DNA of 64,000 nt, from NCBI GenBank assembly GCA_016748015.1, contig JAAOMT010000200.1, positions 494,984 to 558,983 on the forward strand. Direction: 5' to 3'. The DNA is from Geosiphon pyriformis (taxonomy: Eukaryota > Glomeromycota > Glomeromycetes > Archaeosporales > Geosiphonaceae). Under the pieces are notes generated by a model. It did no database searches, was not told the origin of the DNA, and worked only from the letters and a program-made list of their open reading frames with translations. Every line of letters starts with the position of its first letter. Position 1 is the first letter of the stretch. This document shows positions 1 through 10,150 of the stretch, piece by piece. The translations under genes and the position numbers were made by a program.

Positions 1-640
1 CGGGTTTTTTTCTGTTTGACCAGCTGCTGGGTTAAGATTTCCAAACAGCAATCCGTATTTTTCTAGTGATTTGGTCCAACTGTGTTGATTCCAAGGGTGT
101 GAATTTCCAGGAGTTCGTAGTGTTTCCGACTGGGTTTTCAGGGGTGGGTTGAATACAATTCTACTTTGGAGTATCTGATGGTATAATGGAGTTGTTGGGG
201 AGAGGACCCTTGGTTTCTTGTTGACCATGGACTTGGCTTGGACAGTTACAGGTTTGTTGGATTTGTTTTCGTATTCTTCAGAGTTGGATTCCACTGGTTG
301 TTGTACTTGAGGAAATTGTTGTGCCATGTAATATTTAATGTCTGTATCGATTATATACAGAGTTTCAGCGATTGCTCGGGTAGTCGTGGCTGTTGAGTAC
401 CCTAGTAAGCTTTGATGGATTTGTTCTCCAAGTCTTCCTATATCAGTTGTGTGGCCTAACAAGCAATCAATTTTTGTGTTGATATAGTTACAAAAATCAC
501 TTTCTGTGTAAGCAGTTCCTACTGGTATTCTTAGGTCTTTTCGAAATATTGAAATAGTGCTTTTCCGTACGAGGAGTAGTCCTTTCCTATTGTTCCAATA
601 GTCGCCACTTTTATGTATTTTTGGGAGTGCTCTGTCTCTG
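1..640 (-). pseudogene. Gag N-terminal fragment of a Ty3-like element (family 2)
   Basis: On the minus strand, from about position 570 to the window edge, a frame stays open for about 190 codons. It resembles the first gag-like ORF of the complete Ty3 element at 50601-51209: a KALFQYF-like stretch aligned with KSLFQHY, then a CNYINTKIDCLLG-like stretch aligned with FYINEKIAYLLG, and a shared PLYH motif. The start of the homology lies in another frame, so a one-base shift lies near 545-560. The rest of the element is outside the window to the left. Sequence divergence from the 50601 copy is large, so it belongs to a different subfamily. No catalytic domain is visible. The assignment as gag rests on its position just after the LTR and PBS and on this homology. 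Confidence 0.7.
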
Positions 641-651
641 TGGATTTATAA

Positions 652-668
652 CCTTACAAGGAGCACCA
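652..668 (-). other. Primer binding site of family-2 LTR element
   Basis: Read on the minus strand, the bases after the LTR are TT then TGGTGCTCCTTGTAAGG. A TGG start two bases after an LTR is the signature of a tRNA-primed PBS. The complete element at 49708 has TGGTGCTTCCTGTGAG at the same place. The primer tRNA was not identified. Confidence 0.75.
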
Positions 669-1069
669 AATATTATGGGTAAACTTGGTGGGTATGGGAA
701 ATGGTAACGTTTGGTGCTCTCAATTATTGATGATGTGTCTTCTGTATAATTCTGTTGGCTTAATCTTGATTATCAATCTCTGAAAATCTATTTCTGGATG
801 TGAATTTTACCCGTTGAGTTCTTTGGTTATAAGGCACAGAGTTTGTCTTTCGTCGATTACAATGTTTTTCATAAATGTGAGCTTTCTTCTCCGAGCTAAC
901 AAGCACAGTTGTTAGGGTTTGGCATTGTCTTTTTGCCCTTCTGGTAAGCTAACAAGATAATGTTAATATCCAAAACTTAGGGGGAGCTTCCCTCTTTTAC
1001 CAGGCTATCACAAAGTCTATTCTCAGACAGTCAATTTTACTATGTTGTCGCTTCACAAAAAATTAAGAC

Positions 1070-1125
1070 AGAAAAAGAAAGAAAAAGAAAAAGAAAAAGA
1101 AAAAGAAAAAGAAAAGAAAAGAAAA
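1070..1125. repeat. (GAAAAA)n microsatellite inside the LTR
   Basis: About nine near-perfect GAAAAA units. In the related solo LTR (near 30365-30405) the same place holds only a ragged A-rich run. Confidence 0.85.
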
Positions 1126-1547
1126 AAGAGAAAAGATAAATTAGTATCGTCAATCACCATGATCAAGAGTGATTGGTCCAAATTGTTAATAGGTTTGAGG
1201 CAGTTATGCTAAGAGCATCTATTTTAGAACGGAGGTATGAGACAAGGGTTAATTTACGTAAATTTCACGAAGTTCGAGAACATGAATTCGTGATTCTGAT
1301 TTCTTTTAATAATTGGTTTATTTCAGGAAAGATAATAAAGGATGAAGGGGTATGGATATTTTAATTTCTGGTCTAAAGGTTCGTATCTATTTTTTTTTCT
1401 TCCTTTTTTCACTTTTACAACTACTTGCTTTTATACATTCTTTTGGTTTTACAGGATTGCTTTCAATTGTCTTGCTATCATTAGCTATTGCTTTGTTGTT
1501 TCTATTATTGCTTCGTTTTTCTATGTTATTGCTAGTTATCCTATGTT

Positions 1548-1680
1548 ATAACATATTATCTAATGTTATTACATGTTATTCTGTATTATCCTGCATTATA
1601 ACATGTTATCCTATATTATTGTGTGCTATTCTGTGTTATCCTGCATTATAACACGTTATCCAATGTTATAACATGTTATC
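1548..1680. repeat. Palindrome array in U3 of family-2 LTR
   Basis: Two exact copies of the 12-bp palindrome ATAACATGTTAT (1588-1599, 1668-1679) and two one-mismatch copies (1548-1559, 1648-1659), in a field of looser GTTATCC/CATTAT repeats. The solo LTR near 30810-30930 has decayed versions. Confidence 0.7.
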
Positions 1681-1767
1681 CAACATTATTGCACGTTATT
1701 CTGTATTATATCATGTTTTGGTCACGTTTCTTTATAACTTTGGATCGGTTTTTCTACTCAGGTAACA

Positions 1768-3307
1768 GTATTTACACATGTATATTAGGTCAATCTTCAA
1801 AAACTTTTTTATTCAACATTTTAAGTAACATTGAAAATATTGTGGCTTTTCTGTTTTCTAAGTTTGTAGGCTCTGAAAAATTGTATTTGATCAGATTATG
1901 TATATTAGAAAAGCAAGTTTTCGATTCAGTTAAATTATTTGTGTTGGATATTGAGTTATCTGTTTTATTTGGCAAAACTATTAATGACAAGTTAATTGTT
2001 GTAAAAAAAATTTTTATCGAATTGATGGTTTTGGGAGAGTGTCTGCTTCTTTAAAATTTTCTGACATTATTAGATCTTTTTTTACTTCCAAATTTAGTTT
2101 AATCAAAGCCAAGAAAATAGTTATTAATGAAAAATTTTTGGTGAATAATGAGGTTAGAAAACCAAACAATCAGTCAGATCAAGAAGTAATTGTCAAGAAG
2201 ATTTCAATTAATTTTTTCAAATCAGCTGTAGAATTAGTTTTTTCTAAATTTGGCAAGATTATTTCAATCAAAATACAGTTAATTGGTCTTTAACAAAAGA
2301 CTTTAAGTGAGTTTAAATCTTTTGTTGTTGTCAGTTTGGTTGCTTCCAAATGATCAGTGCTTATGGAAAAAAACTCTGTATATATAGCTTTAGTAATTGA
2401 AAATAAACAATTATGGGTTTTAAGGAATCAATATTAGGCTTTGTTGTATACTCTTTTAGTTGGCATAATAGCTCATAATTTGTCTGAATTGTTGGTATTA
2501 TATAGTAAAAAAACTTGTTTTATTGGTTATAATTCTAGTTCATATATGTATGATAGGTGTATAATAATATGTTTTGCTAATAAAACATCTAAATTGGCTG
2601 CTGTTGGTTCTGTTTTAATCTTTATAAGTGTGAATTTGCATTAAACTGGTCTTTTTTTGGCTTGCTGTGCTCAATGTAAACAATTTGGTTATGTTTCTAA
2701 TATCTGTTTAGTAGGTGGAAATTTTGGTATTTATGATAAAAGGGTAATGACTTTTTAGAATTAGATTTACTTAGCAAATATTTATAAGAAAAAGCAAGTG
2801 CTTATTGCTTATCTAGTTTCTTTTGATGGTAAAACTTGGGCACAAATTGCTAGTAATTCTCTTTTACAAGTGATCTCTGCAGTTTCTTTGGATACTAGTT
2901 TGTCTTTTGATACAAAACTCTTTTTATTAATTTTTGTTTTCCATAATGACTCTTGTTTGAATAACTATTTAGCTTCTTTAAAATGTTCTTTGAAGCTTCT
3001 GGCAGATCAGGTTTCCAGTATTTTGAAAAAGTTAAGTGTTGTGGAATTGGTGTCTCTGCTATTTGTTTCTTATATGGTCTTCTTAAATGCTTTTACATCT
3101 TTGGCTTCAAATTTAGATTTGGATATGACTTTGAATGGTGTATTGGCATCATCTGTACTTTCTTTCTCTGTTGGTAAAAATATGGTTTCTGATTTCAGTT
3201 CTAGTAATTTAAAGGTCCTAACCATCAAAGGGTTTGGAGTTAAAGATGGTGGCTTTGAAAGTTTTGATCAATTTGGTGCTTGTAAAGTTAAATTATTTGG
3301 ACTCTGA
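1768..3307 (+). pseudogene. LINE A ORF1 remnant (nucleic-acid-binding Gag-like protein)
   Basis: Several short open pieces align in order to ORF1 of LINE G: KLFVLDIELS with KSFALDINLS, a SKFGKIISIKIQLIGL stretch with SEFGQVVSIQLQLIGL (an RRM-like fold), and a GKTWAQIASNS stretch matching the C-terminal half. The CCHC knuckle is degraded. The frame is broken many times. The last open piece ends at 3307, at the place where ORF1 ends in the other copies. Confidence 0.75.
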
Positions 3308-3359
3308 TTTGGGTTCTTTATTTCTCTTTTTGTTTTAATAAGTAGTCTGGTTTGATAAT

Positions 3360-6300
3360 TTGCTATGTGCAATATTCAAGATATTAATGTCCTTATTAAG
3401 CAGAAGAATGTTATTTGTTGACATATAAGTTCGGATAATATGATGTTTTTTATTATTAAAACTAAGTTGCAGTTTAGTGTTAAATCTTGAATTGCTCATA
3501 AGTTTAAGAGTATACAGATTTTTATGTCTGGTTTAAAAAAAGGCTTTTTTAGTGCTAGAATGGTTATTGTTATGAACAATTTTTTGGTTCATTACATATT
3601 TAAAATAAAGAAGGTTTCTGGTTGGATTGTTTTAATAAAACTTTTGTTTAAAGACAAGCTCTCAGTTATAGTTCTAGGTTTGTATGCCAGTGTCTTTTCT
3701 GAAGCTAGGTTTGGTCAGGCTTTAGAAGTGAACTTTCTCATTGCAAAGGCTGTTAACTCCAGCACTTTTGTGCTCTTAGGTGAGAATTTTAATAAAAATA
3801 GATCTGGAAAGAATACAAGTTTCAAGTTCTGTTTGGGTTTGGGTTTAGGTTTGGTCAATTTTTTTGTTGGCCATTATTTGGTGAAAACTTTTACATAAAA
3901 CAATTCAAGAGAGGTTGAGAAAACTATTAATTACATTTTTGTTAGTGAAAATTTATCTTTTGCTATCACTGGTCATTGAATTGGCTCTGTTTCTGGCTTC
4001 TTTGACACTAATTACAGAGCTGTCATGGTGTCAATTGGCTTGGGAGAACTCTTAAATATTTGTCTGAATAGCTTGTATAAACAGACTAATAAAGATCATT
4101 GGAAATTCAAAATTAAGAATATGGATAAAGCCAGGTGGACTAAATTTAAGAAATGCTCTGTTGTTAAGCTCTTAATAGTAAGAGACAAATTCTCAATTGC
4201 TAAAAGTCATGGTAATGTGGATGCTATATAAGCAGTATTAAAGAGAATTATGGTTAAGGCAGCTAATAAGATATTTTTAAGACATTAATTCAGTGAGTTT
4301 CAATATGCAAAAATAAATATTTGTCTAGGTTTTTTGGATTGAAATTGTTGGTTGCTAAAATTGTTAAGAAATTTGGCTTTGGTGACATGTTTGGAGTTGT
4401 TTGTCTAGTGAGAAAATAGTTTACTTTAGATGATGCCAAAGCTTGTGTATTTGCTAATTTTGTCTATTTGAATATGAGTTCTAAAGTGGTTTTTAAGTAT
4501 TTATTATTGATTTGCAAAGATTATAGAAAATCCAAGTTATACAAATCAAGATTGGCTAAAGAGGCTTCTATTAAAAAAACTATTGAGAAGTGCATAAATA
4601 ATTTTAGCTTTGATAAGGACAGCATGATCAGAAATATTTTGGATCAGTCTTTTTACAAAGTGGTTCTTGATTATTTAGTAATAAATGGTAAGTTGGTTTT
4701 AAAATCTGAGAAGATGAAATTCAATATTGACAAAATTATAGAAAATTGGACAAAAAAGTGAATTGTGTCTTTAGTGCTATCTGATTACTGAATTTACCAA
4801 TATACACCTTTGAGTCATGTTAAAGATGATGCTTTTTCTAAAGTTATGGAAAAAATTAATATGGGAAAGTTGTTTTTGGTTGTGAATAGTCTGTCTGATA
4901 ACAAGACTGCTGGCTTGTTTGGCATTTCTAATGAACTTTGAAAACATGGCAGTGAAGAGGTGTTAAAATACTTTTTAATTTTGTTGAATATATGTTTGTC
5001 TGTTAACAGTGTGTTTGCTTTGTGAAAAAGAGCATGGGTTTTTATGATTTCTAAATTTTATAACTGGAATGGAATTCTTACAAACATTTGGCCTATAGTT
5101 TTAATTAAGACTGTCAGAAAGATTTTTTCTAAAGTTCTGTCTGATTGCATTTTATTTACATATAGCAAGTTTGGTATTTTTTATGGTGATAACTTTTCAG
5201 TGTTAAAAGGTATGTCTACATAGTTTCTAGTGTTTGCTATTAGGTCAATAATTGAGGATGCTCTTAAGAAGAATAAAAAACTTTGGTTGGTCTTATAGAA
5301 TATGTGAAAGACATAATTTGGTTAAATGGCATTACTTGAGAGCCAGCTTACAGTAAATTAAAATATGTGACAGATTTATAAAGTTCTTTGGTAGTATACA
5401 TAAGGATAGGATCAACAGAATAATGACTGATTTTGGCTTGTTAGATGATTATAGAGTTCATAATATATTAGATCAAGGTAAAGTCTTTTTGTTTCTTCTT
5501 TAGAGAATTTTTTATGATTCACTTTTGTGTAAGGTCAAGAAATATAAACAATTGTTTGGATATCAAATTGATATTAAGTTTGTTTTAAAATTGGGCAGAG
5601 TTGAGAGGTGTAGTGGGTTAACATCATTTTTTGCTGCTGGCACTTTTGTTGATAACACAGTTTGGGTTGAGAACTGTCAAGCTTTTACTCAGTATGCTTT
5701 AAATATTGCCAGTGAGTTTTTTGATATTAATAATATTTCTATTAACAATAAAAAAACAGTGGCTATCTTCATTAATCAGGATATTAAAGTTGCTGCTTTG
5801 TGATTAGCCAATTTTAATTGCCAAAAAGAGTAAGACACATTAATATATGGAGATCTTTTTGTTTACTAAAAGATTATTCAAGCCAAGTATGACCAAGACT
5901 TATTCTGATATTCGTTTTTTTGTTAATATTATGTTCAGAAAAACTATTACAGATAAACAGTTCTTATATTTGGTGTTGACTATCTTGCAGCTTATAATTA
6001 GTTATCAGACTTAGTTTAGTTTTGTTTCTTCAAATGTGTATTACAAGTAAGATGTTATAATTAGGAAGGTCTCAAACTTAAAGCATTTTTGCCCTGTGAT
6101 TTTCTCAATATGACTTTACATCATCTCTCTTTATATGGCTTAAAATCTTTTAAACAAGTGCAATCTGAAGGGAAAATGACTGTTTTAGTTTTTTTTTTAA
6201 TATCTTAAATATTTTTGAGCATTTATTTAGTTATAAATTCTTGAATTTGCAGGTTTTGGATTGGACTTCTCTGAATCTTTTGCAGTTTTCTGTTAAGCTA

Positions 6301-8022
6301 TGTGTTAGTTCAGTAAACAATTTTTTGGCTGGAGTAGTTAAGATTTTTTTAGACAATAAGCTTTTTCTAATGAACAATTTTCTCAATGTTTTTTATAGTT
6401 TTAGTGAATTTTTAATGTCTTTGACTCTTAGAAAGTTTTTGTATTTCAATTCTGTTTGTTTGTTGAAGTATTTTGGTATTGCTTTTGGTAATTGGCTATT
6501 TGATAAAAAGGGCAATATGATAGACTAGAAGACTTTTTATTATTGGAAAAGATTGGATCTGTAAGGCCTCATGTCTTGTTAGTTTGGGATTATATCTGAA
6601 TATTTGGTTAGTTATGGTTTTTTTTTATCTGGCTCTGCTGTTTCTGTTCAATTACATGGTTTGAACATTTTGGAATTTAATGAAATTTTTACTATAAAAA
6701 ATGATTTACATAATATTTGGTCTGGCTCATTTAAGATATACATAAATGATTTATTAAAAGATGCTGGCTCTGCTGATGTCACTAGTAAGACTGCTGTATA
6801 TTTTTCAGCAGTGAATATGTATGTTGATGTTGCTGTTTATGGTTTTTTGTCTTCTATTATGGCCAAGTTACAAGCTGTTGCTTTGTCCTTAAAGTATATT
6901 CTGTTTTTTTGTATGGTAGCATTACACTTTGACAGCCAAGCTGCTATTAATACATGTGTGTCTAAATTGTTATTTGCTGCATCTAATTTTCATAACCAGT
7001 ACTGAATAGAAAGACAGCATATTTTTAATTTAATTTGGAAAAAAGATCTTACTGTGAATTGAATTAAGATTAAAAGCCATTCCAGATTTTTTGGTAATAT
7101 GAAGACTGATATCACAGCTGGGAAGACTGCACAGTCTCCTTTTTTATTGTTGGCTGGAGTGCAAAAGTGTTTTTTGGTGACTAAGGATACTGCTGTATCT
7201 AATAATGCCTGTCATTTTGTCAGAAATATATTTTGGTCTGTTTGTTATACTCATTAGGAAACTGGTTTTGGCTGTAATATAATTCCAAATGTGCTAATCA
7301 AAAGTGTAAATTGGATTACTATTGTAAAAGTGTGGCATCCTAATTCTTACATGTTTACTGGATTCACTAATCAGAAGTTTTTTAGCTTATATATATATTT
7401 GATAAAAGCTGTACACAAACAGCTACTTGTGGCAGTCAGAAAAAAATTATATGATAAAGATTATTCTGGTGTACTGTGTCTGTTGTATAATAAAGTAAAG
7501 TTTCCTGATCATGCTTTCATTTGTGCTCAAGATGTTGTTGTTTAAAATAAGATTTTGGCTATAGTTTCTGTACATTGATCTGTTTTGGCTGATATTTATG
7601 ACCTGTTTTTTTCTGCTGTTTTACAGGTCCTCTCTTAATGTTCATCAGATATCAGTTTATATGCAATAGTGTATAAGAAATTTGTGTTAAAGAAGTGGTA
7701 TAAGGAGACTATTAGAAGTTTCAATATTAAAAAGAAAGCTATTAATAAAGTTGTCAATTTTATAAAGTTTATTGTAGAGTTATATTATACTAAGGCATAG
7801 TTGATAAGGTCTGAGCACAAAATAAGAATGAAGTTAGCTGGTTTGATTCATAATAGTAGTGTAATTTCTGGACTGTCACGTGATATGTTATTGGTGTTGT
7901 CAAATAAGGTGGTTAGATTGCTTGGTATTATTGAATTTTTTGCTGTTAGTTTTAGATATTATAAGCTGTATTGTTTCTTTTTTGGTTTGGATGATGTTAT
8001 TTAAGTTAATATAAGTGTATAA
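3360..8022 (+). pseudogene. LINE A ORF2 remnant (endonuclease-RT-RNase H)
   Basis: Recognisable segments in order: endonuclease (about 3370-4230, with a GLYAS-like strand, a GENFNKN remnant of the GxDFNED motif and a DTNYRAV remnant of DTDHRAV), linker (4468-4761), RT (about 4850-5830, with LDQGKVF and a VDNTVWV active-site box), RNase H (about 6600-7005, with the DSQAA motif kept), and a C-terminal Cys/His part (7291-8022). The conserved endonuclease ETKL is KTKL here, and RNase H VELQA is AKLQA; both are G-to-A changes. The stop at 8020-8022 matches the stop in LINE I. Not functional. Confidence 0.8.
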
Positions 8023-8150
8023 TGTTGTTTTATCTGGTCTAAGTAACTAGCCATATATAGTAAGTACATGAATTATATTTAGTTAAGTTACTTAGTTTGG
8101 TTCTATATATTAGATAATAGTTAGATTTTACTTCTTAAATACTTTAATAA

Positions 8151-9465
8151 TAAATAATTAATTATTAAAAATAATATTAAATTTTTATATATAAAATTTG
8201 TATTTTATGCTTTTTTAAATATTATTGTTTGAATTAAACTTGTTAAATTATTATTTTTATTATTTTTATAATTGTAAAATTTTTTGTAGTATTTAATTTT
8301 GGTTTTATTTTTATTATTATTTTATGTAATATTTTTTTTAAAATTACTGTAAATAATATTAAAATTAAAACTTATCAATTAATAATAATATAAAATTATT
8401 TACTTTAAGTTTTATGTGTTTTTAAATATTATTTTGATTTGTTAATTGGTTTTTATTTTAAAAAAAGTTATTATTTTTTAAAATATTTTTAAAACCAAAT
8501 TAATAATTTTTTTTGGTTATACTGTTTTTAAAATTAATAAATTGGTTTTTTAAATATGTAATTATATCTGTTTTATTTTTTGGTTTTTTAATTTTACTTA
8601 ATAGTTAAGATATATTATTATTATTATTTTTGGTTTTTAAACTGAATTAAATAATTTAGTTATTAAGATTAATATTCTAAAAAAATCATATTTAATAAAA
8701 AAATTTTAATTGTTAATATTGTTTTAAGTATTAAAATTTAAATTATTTGTTTTTATATAAATTGTTTTTTTTTTATTTTTTCAAGCTTTTTTTATGTTTA
8801 TAATTAGTTTTAAAATTTTTGAAAGTTATTTTATAAATTTTAAATTTTATGTAATAATTTTGGCTTTTTTTGTTTTTTTTTTGTTATTGTTATGAATTTT
8901 GCTATTGGCTCAAATTAGCTTTTTTGAAATTTAAATTAGCTAAATTGGCTTTATTAATTAGTAATTGTGATAATATTAAAATTGTTTTTAAATATTGTTT
9001 AAATAAAACTTTAACTAAAAAATTACTTTTACATTAAAAAAAAGTTTTTAACCCAATTTTTTATTTTAAATCTGTATTATTTAAAAAAATTACTTTTATA
9101 ATATTTTGTTTAACTGCTTTTTATTACTGAAAAACTTTTTTAGTTGTTGTTTTTTTAATTATATAAAAAAATTATTAATTTTTTTTGTAAAACATATAAT
9201 TTACAAAATTAAAAGACAAAAAGAGTTTAAATCAATAATATAAAATATTTGATTAAATATTAAGATGTTTAATTGTTTGGTGTACAAATTAAAAATAAGT
9301 TACAAATAACAAATAAACATTATATTAATTGCAATTTATTAAGATGTTATTGTAATTTAAATTAATATATATTAAAAAAACCTATTTGTTGTCATTAAAA
9401 ATGAACAATATTATTTTTAATTAATTTAATGAAATTCATCAAAAAATTTTGGCACAAAGCATTAA
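8151..9465. other. AT-rich spacer without genes
   Basis: Only A/T-dominated sequence with homopolymer runs. I see no ORF or RNA gene. Part of it (8470-8705) is repeated after LINE D. Confidence 0.6.
8470..8705 (+). repeat. AT-rich repeat block, copy 1
   Basis: Alignable with 28655-28885 in the same orientation. Shared landmarks are TTAAAATATTT followed by AAAACCAAATT, then AAAATTAATAAATTG, and at the end CATATTTAATAAAAAA against TATATTTAATAAAAAA. Both copies lie just downstream of a LINE 3' tail. Confidence 0.5.
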
Positions 9466-10150
9466 GATAGATGGTTTTTTAAAATGAACAATACTAATCT
9501 TTTTAAAATAATAGAAAAATAGAAGATGATGATTGAAACAGCAATGGCAATAGGAACGGCGTCAAGGGAAAGAAGGACAAAAAAGGTAAGCTTGGGTTTT
9601 TTAACGCGACATTCGGAAAATATGACGGGGACATTATTAAGCAAATCTTTTCATCTGTACTTGGGTTTTAAAACCAAACAATCCATTAACTTCTACATAC
9701 TCAGTTATGGGTCCACTGAACATCTGATCAAGATATTATCAATAACTGCGTTAACTGGTGAGCTTCACTATTAGCATAACACAACTCACTAAAATAGTGC
9801 CTTACCTTTTCGTTCATTCTTGCGAAAAATAGAGAAGGCGGTGGAAAGAAGAACGGTGTTTTACTTTGAGATAGACTTTAAACTTCATTCTTTTGCCTTA
9901 CCTTAAAAAGAAAACTGTAAGTTTCATTTGACATTATTTCAAGTTGGCAAACTGCAATTTCTGAATTCTGATCTAGTTTGGGGAACATGCGGCGAATTCC
10001 ATTCTATTTTGGTTATTAATATTTATCTAGGTCGCAAATTATTGCACTTCATTGAGAGGGAAAACCTTCTAACTATCGTTTTTTTCTTTGCAAGTAAAAT
10101 TATAAGCGCGGTGACGATTAAAATTCAATTCCTTCTTATCGGAAATAATC
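9466..10150 (+). promoter_or_regulatory. Upstream region of XRN1 (promoter and 5' leader)
   Basis: Base composition rises sharply above the AT-rich spacer from about 9520, as expected for unique host sequence. A purine-rich stretch at 9526-9588 starts ATGATGATTGAAAC and runs into GTAAGC, which could be a short coding exon or a 5'-leader exon with a splice donor, but no downstream partner is certain. No TATA element or start site can be assigned. This holds the XRN1 promoter by position only. Confidence 0.4.

Larger units (their letters stand above)
671..1767 (-). mobile_element. 5' LTR of family-2 Ty3-like element
   Basis: This stretch is homologous end to end to the solo LTR at 29980-30994. 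Its ends are the decayed hexamers TATTAT and GTAACA; the solo copy has TGTTAT and ATAACA. It carries a GAAAAA microsatellite near 1070-1125 and, toward its minus-strand start, an array of ATAACATGTTAT palindromes (1548-1680). It interrupts LINE A inside ORF1. The partner LTR lies outside the window. Confidence 0.8.
1768..8150 (+). mobile_element. LINE A, decayed non-LTR retrotransposon, 5' part cut off by LTR insertion
   Basis: Homologous along its length to LINE G (opposite strand). Order: ORF1 remnant, APE-type endonuclease, reverse transcriptase, RNase H, Cys/His C-terminal part, and a 3' tail with the family hairpin at 8052-8070. The 5' piece of ORF1 lies beyond the family-2 LTR element, outside the window. 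Composition is strongly AT-shifted, with almost no CpG. Many TGA, TAA and TAG codons replace Trp and Gln. Confidence 0.85.

Noticed and set aside
1342-1651. Hydrophobic small ORFs (possible membrane peptides)
   Set aside because: They lie inside the LTR. Their hydrophobicity comes from T-rich sequence and they are not conserved in the solo LTR.
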